Shown here: piece by piece, positions 50,754 through 58,704 of the stretch
Layout of the letters: each line of letters starts with the position of its first letter
Position numbering within the stretch: the stretch's first letter is position 1
Assembly: GCA_964572855.1 (NCBI GenBank)
Contig: CAZNGF010000001.1
Location: 1 to 64,000 of the forward strand
Origin: CAZNGF01 sp964572855
Lineage (GTDB): Bacteria; Bipolaricaulota; Bipolaricaulia; RBG-16-55-9; JAJCYT01
Direction: 5' to 3'
Length of the DNA stretch: 64,000 bases
Translations under genes and position numbers: made by a program
Notes under the pieces: generated by a model
The model's input: the letters and a program-made list of their open reading frames with translations, nothing else
What the model was told of the DNA's origin: nothing
Database searches by the model: none

Positions 50754-51557
50754 GTGTCATTCGACGACTACGCCGAGCGGAACCGCAAGGCCTGGAACGA
50801 GGCCGCGGGTGTTCACCGGCGGCACCGCGACCTGCGCTCGTCCGTGCGGGACCCGGCGTTCAACGCCCTGGACACCGACACGCGCGCGCTGTTCGCCGGT
50901 ATTGAGCTTTCGGACAAGCGGGTGGCGCAGCCCTGCTGCAACAACGGGCGCGAGCTGATCTCGCTCTGCCGCATGGGTGCCTCAAGCGGCGTCGGCTTCG
51001 ACATCGCCGACGTCTGCGTCGCGGAGGCATGCGAGCTGGCGCGCCTGGCTCAGGCCCCTTGTGAGTTCGTGTGCTGTGACGTGCGCGCGATTCCCGAGGT
51101 GTATGACGACGCGTTCGACGTCGTCCTGTTCACGGTGGGCGCGCTCTGCTGGGTGTGCGAGCTGGACCGGTTGTTCGCGGTCGCCGCCCGGCTGTTGCGG
51201 GACGAGGGCTTACTGGTCGTCCACGAGCTGCACCCCTTCACCGACGTGATCGCCACGCCGGACGATCCTGGCTACGACCCCGACGACGCGCTCAAGGTCG
51301 TCTTCTCGTATTTCAAGATCGATCCGTGGGTCAGCAGCGCCGGGCTCGACTACCTTGGCGGTACGACCTACGACGCCCCCCCGTCCTACGCCTTCCCCCA
51401 CACGCTTTCCGAGACGATTTCGGCGATCATCGACGCGGGCTTCGTCCTGCAGCACTTCGCCGAGTCCGCGCGCGACATCGCCAACAGCTTTGCACACCTG
51501 GAGCAGTTCGGAAAGCTGCCGCTTTCCTACTCGCTGATGGCGCGCAAGGCGGCATGA
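50754..51557 (+). CDS. SAM-dependent methyltransferase
   Basis: A 267-residue class I methyltransferase of the UbiE/Methyltransf_11 type. The SAM motif is unusual: motif I reads VAQPCCNNGRELISLCRMGASSGVGFDIAD, with CCNNG where the glycine-rich loop normally stands. Motifs II and III follow as DAFDVVLFTVGALCWV and LRDEGLLVVHELHP. Substrate unknown. It starts at GTG 6 nt behind TATAAT without a ribosome site. Confidence 0.83.
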   Translation: MSFDDYAERNRKAWNEAAGVHRRHRDLRSSVRDPAFNALDTDTRALFAGIELSDKRVAQPCCNNGRELISLCRMGASSGVGFDIADVCVAEACELARLAQAPCEFVCCDVRAIPEVYDDAFDVVLFTVGALCWVCELDRLFAVAARLLRDEGLLVVHELHPFTDVIATPDDPGYDPDDALKVVFSYFKIDPWVSSAGLDYLGGTTYDAPPSYAFPHTLSETISAIIDAGFVLQHFAESARDIANSFAHLEQFGKLPLSYSLMARKAA

Positions 51558-51571
51558 TATTGCTACCCTGG

Positions 51572-51600
51572 CGTTGGTGGCCTGTGTCCCGTGTGTTATA
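51572..51600 (+). promoter_or_regulatory. Orphan promoter before the mazF remnant
   Basis: TTGGTG (51572-51577), a 17-nt spacer, TATACT (51595-51600). It probably belonged to a mazEF operon whose antitoxin and toxin start are missing. Confidence 0.4.
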
Positions 51601-51619
51601 CTAAAAGTAGTAAGAAAGG

Positions 51620-51889
51620 TATAACCATAGCCGGATTCAGGCCGTCGTCGTGTGCGCGCTGACCTCGAACCTCCGCCGGGCCAACGCGCCCGGAAACGTC
51701 TTGTTGGAGGAAGGGGAGGCCAATCTTTCCCGCCCCAGCGTCGTCAACGTCTCACAGCTCTTCACGGTCGACAAGGACGATCTGGTAGGGAGAATCGGCA
51801 CGCTTTCCAAAGAACGGGTGGTTGCCATCGCCGAAGGGATAGAACTCCTGATCACGCCGCGAGACCTGCGTTCGCAAGAACGGATCTAG
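51620..51889 (+). pseudogene. mazF/pemK toxin remnant, N-terminus deleted
   Basis: An open stretch reading YNHSRIQAVVVCALTSNL, then PGNVLLEEGEANLSRPSVVNVSQLFTVDKDDLVGRIG, matches the middle and C-terminal two thirds of MazF-type RNases. The conserved N-terminal strand with the catalytic Arg and the RPAVV segment is absent, since an in-frame TAA occurs just upstream (51611-51613). No antitoxin gene precedes it. GTG at 51650 could start a 79-residue fragment, but that would not be an active toxin. Confidence 0.78.
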
Positions 51890-51928
51890 CCGCTGTGCCC
51901 TGAAAACGCGTCAAGGAAGCGCCACATC

Positions 51929-53032
51929 TTACTCCAGCCAGGACGCGTAGGCCCGCAGCGCCTCCGGGAAACTGCGCCGCCCGAAGCCGAAGCGCACGAA
52001 ACGGTCTTCCGCGCCCATAAACGCGGCGGGCAGCAGCATCAGCCCGGCCTGTTGGGCCAGGCGATGGCAGTACTCGGTCGCCGAGGGGACGTCGATCTCG
52101 GCCAGCGCGACCGAGCCCGCCTGAGGGGGGCGCCAGGCGAACTGATCCCGCTGGCGGGCGAAGAACGGCTCGGCCAGCGCTAGGTTGTCCCGGATGATCC
52201 CCCTGTTGCGCGCGACCAGCTTGGGTCCGGCCTTGAGCCCGGCCAGCGCGAGCTGCTCGGTGGGGCCCGGCGGGCAGATGGTGGTGTAGTGCTTCCAGTT
52301 GACCAGAGCCTCGCGCGTGGCCGGGTCCTTGACGACCAGCCAGCCCGCGCGCAGGCCCGGCAGACCATGCGCCTTGGACAGGCCGGCGAGCACGACGCTG
52401 CGCTCGTAGCGGTCCGCGGCCGAGGGCAGCGGGTCGTCGTCCAGCTCCAGGCCGCGGTACATCTCGTCGCAGAAGAGCCACAGGTCACGTTGGCGCGCGA
52501 AATCGACCATCGAGTCGAACTCTGCGGCCGTCGGCAGGAACCCCGTCGGGTTGTGCGGAAAATTCACCACGAGCAGCCGGGTCTTGCCCGTCACGGCCGC
52601 CTCCAGCGCGGCCCAATCGAGTGTCCAGCGCCCCTCCTCGGGGCGCAGCGGCCAGCGGCGGACCCGGTCGCAGACGTGCTCGGTCACGTTCAACAGCGCG
52701 TCGTAGGCCGGCGCCAGCACGACCGCCTGGTCGTCCGATTCGAGCAGCGTCCGCATGGTGAGATAAATCCCCTCGACCGGCGAGCCCAGCACGACGACCT
52801 CGTCGGGCGAGACGCTTGCGTACTCGGCCGCGATCGCCTCCCGCAGCGCGGGGTGGCCTTGCGACTCGGTGTAGCTCAGGCGCAGTCCGCCCAGCGCGTC
52901 CGGCGTCATCCCGGCAAGTTCCAGCAACTCCGACACGGTCACGCTCTCGCAGTCCGAAACCGAGAGCGGATGAGGCGTGGTGAACTCGTAGCGGGCATAG
53001 TACCGCTCGGTTTCAAACGGCGCGATTTGCAC
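51929..53032 (-). CDS. Class I/II PLP-dependent aminotransferase
   Basis: A 367-residue fold-type I aminotransferase. The PLP lysine lies in VVLAGLSKAHGLPGLRAGW, with VVNFPHNPTGFLP (Asn), LFCDEMYRGLE (Asp/Tyr) and a C-terminal VRFGFGRRSFPEAL (Arg that binds the substrate carboxylate). Specificity unknown. The GTG at 53032 follows GGAGGAGGG; a TATACA box just before the alternative ATG 53056 would place the transcript start after that ATG, which supports the GTG. Confidence 0.87.
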   Translation of the reverse strand: MQIAPFETERYYARYEFTTPHPLSVSDCESVTVSELLELAGMTPDALGGLRLSYTESQGHPALREAIAAEYASVSPDEVVVLGSPVEGIYLTMRTLLESDDQAVVLAPAYDALLNVTEHVCDRVRRWPLRPEEGRWTLDWAALEAAVTGKTRLLVVNFPHNPTGFLPTAAEFDSMVDFARQRDLWLFCDEMYRGLELDDDPLPSAADRYERSVVLAGLSKAHGLPGLRAGWLVVKDPATREALVNWKHYTTICPPGPTEQLALAGLKAGPKLVARNRGIIRDNLALAEPFFARQRDQFAWRPPQAGSVALAEIDVPSATEYCHRLAQQAGLMLLPAAFMGAEDRFVRFGFGRRSFPEALRAYASWLE

Positions 53033-53078
53033 GTTTCCCTCCTCCGGTGCGCCCATTGTATAACGCGCTGCACGGCGT

Positions 53079-53107
53079 TCGACCTCGCGCCGGCGCAGGC
53101 CTATACT
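53079..53107 (+). promoter_or_regulatory. Promoter of the GNAT gene (leaderless type)
   Basis: TCGACC (53079-53084), a 17-nt spacer, TATACT (53102-53107), then 6 nt to ATG. Confidence 0.6.
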
Positions 53108-53113
53108 CGCCGC

Positions 53114-53713
53114 ATGCAAGCGACGCGCGTGGAACGGCTGACCGGGAAACACGTTGAGCCTTATCTGGAGGAACTGGCGCACCTGCGCATCACGGTGTTC
53201 CGCGAGTTCCCCTACCTCTACGACGGGGACATGGCCTACGAGGCCGACTACCTGCGCACCTACAGCGTCTCGCCCGAGAGCCTGTTCGTGCTCGTCTTCG
53301 ATGGCGAACACGTCGTGGGGGCCGCCACCGGCGTACCGATGGCCGACGAGACGGAAGAATTCCGCCAACCGTTCGCTGAGAAGGGATATGATCCTGACCG
53401 GATCTTCTACTTCGGCGAGTCCGTGCTGTTGAAACCGTATCGCGGCCGGGGGCTGGGCGTGCGCTTTTTCGCCGAGCGCGAGCGCTACGCCAGCGAGCTG
53501 GGCCGCTTCGACCACACCGCCTTCTGCGCGGTGCAACGCCCCGCCGACCACCCGAGCCGCCCGCCCGACTACGTCCCGCTGGACGCCTTCTGGCGCAAGC
53601 GCGGCTACGAGAAGACCGATCTAATCACGCACTACCCCTGGAAAGACCTGGGCCACGACGCAATGACCGAAAAGCCGATGGTGTTTTGGATCAAGCCATT
53701 ACTTGACTACTGA
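53114..53713 (+). CDS. GNAT family N-acetyltransferase
   Basis: A 199-residue acetyltransferase-fold protein. The acetyl-CoA pyrophosphate loop is visible as PYRGRGLGVRFFAERE (R/Q-x-x-G-x-G/A type), preceded by the beta strand FYFGESVLLK. Relatives act on amines or polyamines; the substrate is not apparent. Divergent from the aminotransferase; starts 6 nt behind TATACT, without a ribosome site. Confidence 0.82.
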   Translation: MQATRVERLTGKHVEPYLEELAHLRITVFREFPYLYDGDMAYEADYLRTYSVSPESLFVLVFDGEHVVGAATGVPMADETEEFRQPFAEKGYDPDRIFYFGESVLLKPYRGRGLGVRFFAERERYASELGRFDHTAFCAVQRPADHPSRPPDYVPLDAFWRKRGYEKTDLITHYPWKDLGHDAMTEKPMVFWIKPLLDY

Positions 53714-54175
53714 AATTCGTGTTCAATCTACATCTGGCGTGAGCCAAGAATCTGGAATACCGGATTTATTTCGGATGATCACTACTTGCCCTAGTCTTCG
53801 TGCGCGTTGAATGCACTCTCTCTTCAGAGAGTTCATATCCTCACTTCGCTTTGTTGCTTTTTGATTTCCCTCTAGAAGATCCCTCCAGTACCTTTTCCCA
53901 TCGTATTCTAGGAATCTGATCACAATATCATCCTTGCTAATCCCAGCAGATAACTTCTCCAAATCACCATCCAAAATAACAAGCCTGTCTTGGGCACCCA
54001 AGAAACGCTTCAGAATTTTCTCTTTGTTAATCATGATATAAATCCTTGCATAGCGATTTCAGCTTTGCAACCTCTCAATGTTCATGAGCACTTCGTTCCA
54101 TTCTTGATAGATACATTCTAGACGCAGTTTAAGTTATTCATACTCAGGTAACAATAACACGCCCTATACTCCCCG
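53714..54175. other. AT-rich islet, likely foreign
   Basis: The composition drops abruptly to a clearly AT-rich sequence for about 460 nt between GC-rich genes. Besides the 103-residue ORF at 53723-54034, the 54035-54175 part contains only short frames. One minus-strand stretch encodes LRLECIYQEWNEVLMNIERLQS before a stop, perhaps the tail of a truncated gene. No transposase or attachment repeat is visible. Confidence 0.65.
53723..54034 (-). CDS. Hypothetical protein in AT-rich islet
   Basis: A 103-residue, basic-acidic mixed, soluble protein starting MINKEKILKRFLGAQDRL and ending SGIPDSWLTPDVD. AAGGA lies 8 nt before ATG. Base and codon use differ sharply from the neighbours (many AT-ending codons), indicating recent transfer. 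I do not recognise a family; the small size and charged helices would suit a phage or defence-associated protein, but that is a guess. Confidence 0.55.
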   Translation of the reverse strand: MINKEKILKRFLGAQDRLVILDGDLEKLSAGISKDDIVIRFLEYDGKRYWRDLLEGNQKATKRSEDMNSLKRECIQRARRLGQVVIIRNKSGIPDSWLTPDVD

Positions 54176-56113
54176 CTAGGCTGCTGTTTGCTCCAGCTCA
54201 GAGGCGACTTGGTCCCAGGCGGCGTAGGCTTGGTTCAAGTCGGACTTGGCCGCTTCGTAGTCCGACGAGGTCGCGTTGATCCGTTCCAAGTCCTGCGCGT
54301 AGCTGGCCGCCTCCAAGTCCCGTTCCAGCTCGGCGATGCGCGCCTCCAGCGCCTGAATCCGCTCGGCCAGCTCGGCCTCGCGGCGGTGGAGCTTGGCGCG
54401 CTCGCGCTCTTGCAGGCGCTTGCGCTTGCCGGGGGTCATCTTCTTGTCCTTGGGCTTGGCCGCACGGTCCTGGGCGGATGCCGACGAAGCCGCGCGCACG
54501 CTCACTTCTTTCTTGCGCCGATAGAAGTCGTAGTCGCCCTTGTAGAGGTGCAGTTTCCCGTCGGCGTCCACCTCCCAGACTTGCGTGGCCAGCGTCTGGA
54601 TGAAGGTGCGGTCGTGTGAGACGAACAGGATCGAGCCCTGAAAGCTTTTGAGCACCTGCTCCAGGATCTCGCGCGCCGGGATGTCCAGGTGGTTGGTGGG
54701 CTCGTCCAGCAACAGCAGGTTGCCGCCGAGCTGGGCCAGGCGCGCCAGCGCCACGCGGCTGCGCTCGCCGCCCGACAGCTCCTCCAGCTTTTTGAAGACC
54801 TCGTCGCCCGAGAACAGGAACTGGCCCAGCAGGTTGCGCGCCTTGGGGATGGTCCAGCCGGGCTGGTCGATGAGCGCGTCCACCAGCGTCCCATCGCGCT
54901 CGAAGTAGTCCCAGGTCGCCTGCGCGAAGTAGGCCAATTCCACCGCGTGGCCCCACTCGGCCGCGCCCTTGAGCGGATGGAGCTGACCCGCCAGCGTCTT
55001 GAGCAGCGTCGTCTTGCCGCTGCCGTTGGGGCCCACGAGCGCAACGCGCTCCCCGCGGTCCAGGATGGCGTGCTCGATCTCGAACAACTCAGTCGGCCCG
55101 CCGCCCGGCTCGCTCTTTGGGTAGCCCACGCTCACGCCCTGCAGGCGGAAGACGCGCTGGCCGCTGGGGCGCGTGAAGCCGATCTCGAAGGCGATGCGCT
55201 TGTCCTCGGGAGGGGGGGCGACCCGCTCAAGCTTTTCGAGCTGCTTGCGGCGCGACTGCGCCTGGCCCGTGGTCTTCTTGTCGACGATGTTGCGCCGGAT
55301 GAAGTCCTCGGTCTTTTGGATGTAGGCCTGCTGGGCGTAGTACGCCTCCCACTGGTGTTCAATCTCCTCGTCCCGCTGGGCCACGAACGCCGCGTAGTTG
55401 CCCGTATAGACTTTGAGCCGGCCGTGGTCCACCGACCAAATGCGCTCGGCGGCGCGGTCGAGTAGGTGCCGGTCGTGCGAGGAGATCACGTAGGCGCGCT
55501 TCCAGCGGCCCAGAAAGCCCTCGAGCCACTCCAGCGCCGCGAAGTCGAGGTGGTTGGTGGGCTCGTCCAGCAGCAGCACGTCGGGCTCCTCCAGCAGGAG
55601 CTTGGCCAGCGAAGCCCGTGCGGCCTGGCCGCCGCTCAAGTGCGCCACGGGCATGCCCTTGTCTTCAGAGGCGAACCCGAGGCCGTCCAGCACGGCGTGC
55701 ACGCGGCTCTCGACCTCGTAGCCGCCGCCGGTCTCGAAGGCGTGGCGCAGCTCGTCGTAGCGGTGCAGCAGCGCCGCGTCGCCGTCGGCCAGTTGGGACT
55801 CCAGCGCGCGTATCTCGGCCTCCATGTCCTTGAGCGAGGCGAACACGCTGCGCAGCTCGTCGAGCAGGCTGAGCTCGCCCTGCAGCTTGGCCTCCTGGGT
55901 CAGGTAGCCCACGCGGGCCGAGCCGATGACCTGCACGCGGCCCGCGTCCGGCTCGTCGCGCCCGGCCAGCAGGTTGAGCAGCGTCGTCTTGCCGCTGCCG
56001 TTGGGACCCACCAGGCCGATGCGGTCGCCCGCGCCGATCTGGAGCGAGACGCCCGCGAACACGGGGTCGGCGCCGTAGCGCTTGGCGAGCTCGTGGGCCA
56101 TCAACAGCGACAT
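54176..56113 (-). CDS. ABC-F family ATP-binding protein
   Basis: A 645-residue protein with two nucleotide-binding domains and no membrane segment. Walker A motifs are GPNGSGKTTLLNLLAG and GPNGSGKTTLLKTLAG; signatures LSGGQAARASLAKLLL and LSGGERSRVALARL; Walker B pairs end DEPTNHLD. The P-site tRNA-interaction linker lies between (about 240-300). A basic C-terminal coiled coil (about 545-640) resembles Uup. ABC-F proteins bind the ribosome E site and ease stalled translation. Start ATG 56113. Confidence 0.92.
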   Translation of the reverse strand: MSLLMAHELAKRYGADPVFAGVSLQIGAGDRIGLVGPNGSGKTTLLNLLAGRDEPDAGRVQVIGSARVGYLTQEAKLQGELSLLDELRSVFASLKDMEAEIRALESQLADGDAALLHRYDELRHAFETGGGYEVESRVHAVLDGLGFASEDKGMPVAHLSGGQAARASLAKLLLEEPDVLLLDEPTNHLDFAALEWLEGFLGRWKRAYVISSHDRHLLDRAAERIWSVDHGRLKVYTGNYAAFVAQRDEEIEHQWEAYYAQQAYIQKTEDFIRRNIVDKKTTGQAQSRRKQLEKLERVAPPPEDKRIAFEIGFTRPSGQRVFRLQGVSVGYPKSEPGGGPTELFEIEHAILDRGERVALVGPNGSGKTTLLKTLAGQLHPLKGAAEWGHAVELAYFAQATWDYFERDGTLVDALIDQPGWTIPKARNLLGQFLFSGDEVFKKLEELSGGERSRVALARLAQLGGNLLLLDEPTNHLDIPAREILEQVLKSFQGSILFVSHDRTFIQTLATQVWEVDADGKLHLYKGDYDFYRRKKEVSVRAASSASAQDRAAKPKDKKMTPGKRKRLQERERAKLHRREAELAERIQALEARIAELERDLEAASYAQDLERINATSSDYEAAKSDLNQAYAAWDQVASELEQTAA

Positions 56114-56192
56114 GGTACGCCTCCTGCGCGGGAAGACAGCGGGGTCGGTTCAACCTCCCCCGCAGACGGACAACTCAAGTGTGCCAGGGCAG

Positions 56193-57566
56193 TTACGCCC
56201 CTTCGACGCCCAGGATCTTCATGGCCACCTTGGTCGTCCAGCGCGCGCCGATCTCCAGGCTCTCCAGGTCGACGCGCTCGTTGTCGTTGTGGAAAAGCGC
56301 CGTGCGCTCGGCCATGCTCATAGCCGTGGACAGCGGGCAGAAGCCGTAGGCCACCGCGCCGGCTTCGCGCACGAAGCGCGAGTCGGTGGCGCCGGTCATC
56401 ATGAAGGGGGCCACGTCCGCTTCCGGCGCCTCCTCCCGAATCACCTGCCGGATCGCCTCGTACAGCGGCGTGTCCAGTTCGGACTCCGAGGGGCTGTGGT
56501 ACTGCAGCTCCTCGATCGTGATCGACTGCCCCAGGTCGCGCGCCAGCGTGTAGAGCGCCTCGACGACCTCTTCTTTTTCCTGGCCGGGCACGAGCCGGCA
56601 GTCGAGCGTGAACTCGCACACGTCGGGGATGACGTTCTCCTTGGAGCCGGCGCGCACCGAGGTGGGCGAGATCGTCGTGTGCGTCAGGGCGCGGATGTGG
56701 TCGGCCTTGATGGGGAACCCGGCCAGCGCGTGGTCCAGGTCGGCCTCCTTGTACTCGGTCAGAATCTCCTCGGCGAGCCCCATGCCGGCCGGACCGAAGG
56801 CGCTGGTGAGCTGCTCGACCAGCGTCCGCACCGAGGGGCTGATCATCTTGGGGAACTGGAGGTGGATCACGCGGCGGATCAGGCGCGCTGCCTTGGCCAG
56901 CGCGTTGTCGGCGTGCGGGATCGAGCCGTGGCCAGAGGTGCCCTTGACCGTGACCTTGAGCCAGAGCAGGCCCTTTTCGGCGTTTTCCACGGTGTAGAAG
57001 GTCTTGTTCAGCACCTGGATGGGCATGCCGCCGCCCTCGTTGATAACGTAGTCGGCCTTGATCTTGTCCAGGTGCTCCTTGACGAGCCACTCGGCACCAA
57101 AAGCCGCGCCCTTCTCCTCGTCGGCGCAGGCCGCGTAGACGAGCTCGCCGCCGAAATCCAGCCCCAGGCGCTGGAACAGGAACACCGTCATGGCCTCGAC
57201 GGCCGTCTGGTTCTTCATGTCCAGGGCGCCGCGGCCCCAGACGTAGCCCTGGTCGATCTTGCCGCTGAAGGGGGGATGCTTCCACTTGGAAGCGTCCGCC
57301 GCCGGCACGACGTCCGTGTGGTTGAACAGCAACAGCGTCGGCCCGGGACGCTTGCCCTTGAGGCGAGCGATGAACGTCCCGCGGCCCGGTTCCGACTCCA
57401 GGATCTCGCCACCGATGCCCTCGGCTGAAAAGCGCTTCTGTAGGTACTGGGCGGCCTCGGTTTCGTTGCCGGGGGGGTTGGTGGTGTCGATCCGGATCAG
57501 TTCGGAAAGCAGTTCGGCCGTTTCGTCGCGGACCTCGTTCCAGCGAACGGCGTCAAGCGTGTGCAA
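56193..57566 (-). CDS. M20 family metallopeptidase
   Basis: A 457-residue zinc peptidase of the ArgE/DapE/carboxypeptidase G2 group. The metal ligands are in LLLFNHTDVVP (His/Asp), GRGALDMKN (Asp), CADEEKGAAFG (Glu-Glu) and the C-terminal FHNDNERVD (His), with the dimerisation domain between. Substrate uncertain. A TTG start with AAGGGG upstream is used. A 16-bp palindrome lies in front of it. Confidence 0.87.
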   Translation of the reverse strand: MHTLDAVRWNEVRDETAELLSELIRIDTTNPPGNETEAAQYLQKRFSAEGIGGEILESEPGRGTFIARLKGKRPGPTLLLFNHTDVVPAADASKWKHPPFSGKIDQGYVWGRGALDMKNQTAVEAMTVFLFQRLGLDFGGELVYAACADEEKGAAFGAEWLVKEHLDKIKADYVINEGGGMPIQVLNKTFYTVENAEKGLLWLKVTVKGTSGHGSIPHADNALAKAARLIRRVIHLQFPKMISPSVRTLVEQLTSAFGPAGMGLAEEILTEYKEADLDHALAGFPIKADHIRALTHTTISPTSVRAGSKENVIPDVCEFTLDCRLVPGQEKEEVVEALYTLARDLGQSITIEELQYHSPSESELDTPLYEAIRQVIREEAPEADVAPFMMTGATDSRFVREAGAVAYGFCPLSTAMSMAERTALFHNDNERVDLESLEIGARWTTKVAMKILGVEGA

Positions 57567-57616
57567 TGGACTGCACCCCTTTCAAGCGGAGGTCCCTTCG
57601 GGGAAACGCAGAGAAG

Positions 57617-57632
57617 GGACAAAATTTTGTCC
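57617..57632. promoter_or_regulatory. 16-bp palindrome upstream of the M20 peptidase
   Basis: GGACAAAATTTTGTCC is a perfect AT-cored palindrome in a GC-rich spacer (57567-57764), about 50 nt before the peptidase start. The form suits a homodimeric repressor or activator site. Confidence 0.5.
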
Positions 57633-57764
57633 TCATCGTATCAAGCGCGGGGCGAGCGGGGCAAGTGATTTCGAAGGGAATGGGTTTCGGGCCCCGAAGG
57701 GCGGGCACCTGGGGCGGCCGGGAGGGAGCCGCCCCGGGTGACCCGAAAAGTCGGCGATGGGAGG

Positions 57765-58460
57765 CTAATTCAGCTGTTTGGACTTGGCGCCCCCGAACGC
57801 CTTGGCGCGCAATTGCTCCTCGTTGGGGACGGTCAGGAAGCGCCCCTTCTTGAGCAACCCTTGTTCGTAGAACTCGCCCAGCATCATGGTGACGTTGGTG
57901 CGCGTGGCCCCGATGAGGTCGGCCAGGTCCTGGTGGGTGAGCCGGCAGTCGAGCTGGATCCCCTCGGGGGTCTTGCGCCCGTGGAACTCGCACAGGTGGA
58001 TCAGCACGCGTGCCAGGCGCGTGGGCAGGTCCTTGAAGGCCATGTCCTCGAGCTTGCGCTGGACGCTGCGGGAGCGCACGCCCATCAAGGCCAGGATCTC
58101 GAACATGAGCCTTGGATCGCGCCGCGCGTGTTCCAACAGGCGCTTGTTGTCCAGCGCGATGACCTCGGTTTCCTCGATGGCCTCGGTAAGCAACTCGCGC
58201 CGGTCCATGCGCGCCAGCGAGAGTTCTCCAAAGAGCTGCCCTTCCCCCAGGATGTCCAGGGCCAGCTTGCGGCCGGTTTCGTCCAGGTAGCTCATCTTGA
58301 CGTGTCCCTTTTGCACCCAGTAGAGCGTGTCGTTGGGGTCGTCCAACCCGTAAATCAGATCCCCCCGTTTGAAATTCATCGCGATGCCACGGTTTTCCAA
58401 TATCTGTCTGAACTGTGCCGTTAACCTCAACACATTGGCCTCCCTTGACCGACTTCCCAT
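57765..58460 (-). CDS. Crp/Fnr family transcriptional regulator
   Basis: A 231-residue regulator (start uncertain; the family-like part begins about residue 10). The effector barrel contains RGDLIYGLDDPNDTLYWVQKGHVKMSYLD and LGEGQLFGELSL, and the winged helix has LTHQDLADLIGATRTNVTMMLGEFYEQGLLKKG. No FNR cysteine set is evident. Divergent from the ligase gene at 58705, which could be a target. Confidence 0.88.
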   Translation of the reverse strand: MGSRSREANVLRLTAQFRQILENRGIAMNFKRGDLIYGLDDPNDTLYWVQKGHVKMSYLDETGRKLALDILGEGQLFGELSLARMDRRELLTEAIEETEVIALDNKRLLEHARRDPRLMFEILALMGVRSRSVQRKLEDMAFKDLPTRLARVLIHLCEFHGRKTPEGIQLDCRLTHQDLADLIGATRTNVTMMLGEFYEQGLLKKGRFLTVPNEEQLRAKAFGGAKSKQLN

Positions 58461-58704
58461 GTCGGTTTTTTCGATTCGCGTCCGCGGCGCTGGCCCCCTT
58501 TACACAATGCCCGCCGCGTGCGCGGATGATCGCTACTTACTTCATACACCGTTTGGGGCTTCTGTTGCTGTGATTGGAGTCACAGTGGGGCGAGAACGGC
58601 GCGCCTGCGCCCGTGGCCAGCCCGTCAGGGGTTTTGCCCGGTTCGGAAGGCGGTTTGCCCGTCTCTTGCGCGCCGTAGAGGTGCCCGTTAAGGTACGCCC
58701 ATCC

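Noticed and set aside
53033..53551. Upstream extension of the aminotransferase to 540 residues
   Set aside because: It reads antisense through the GNAT gene; the GTG at 53032 has the ribosome site and gives normal family length.
58369..58704. A 112-residue N-terminal extension of the ligase protein
   Set aside because: It overlaps the divergent Crp gene and has no signal or membrane pattern; the first plausible start is ATG 58705.
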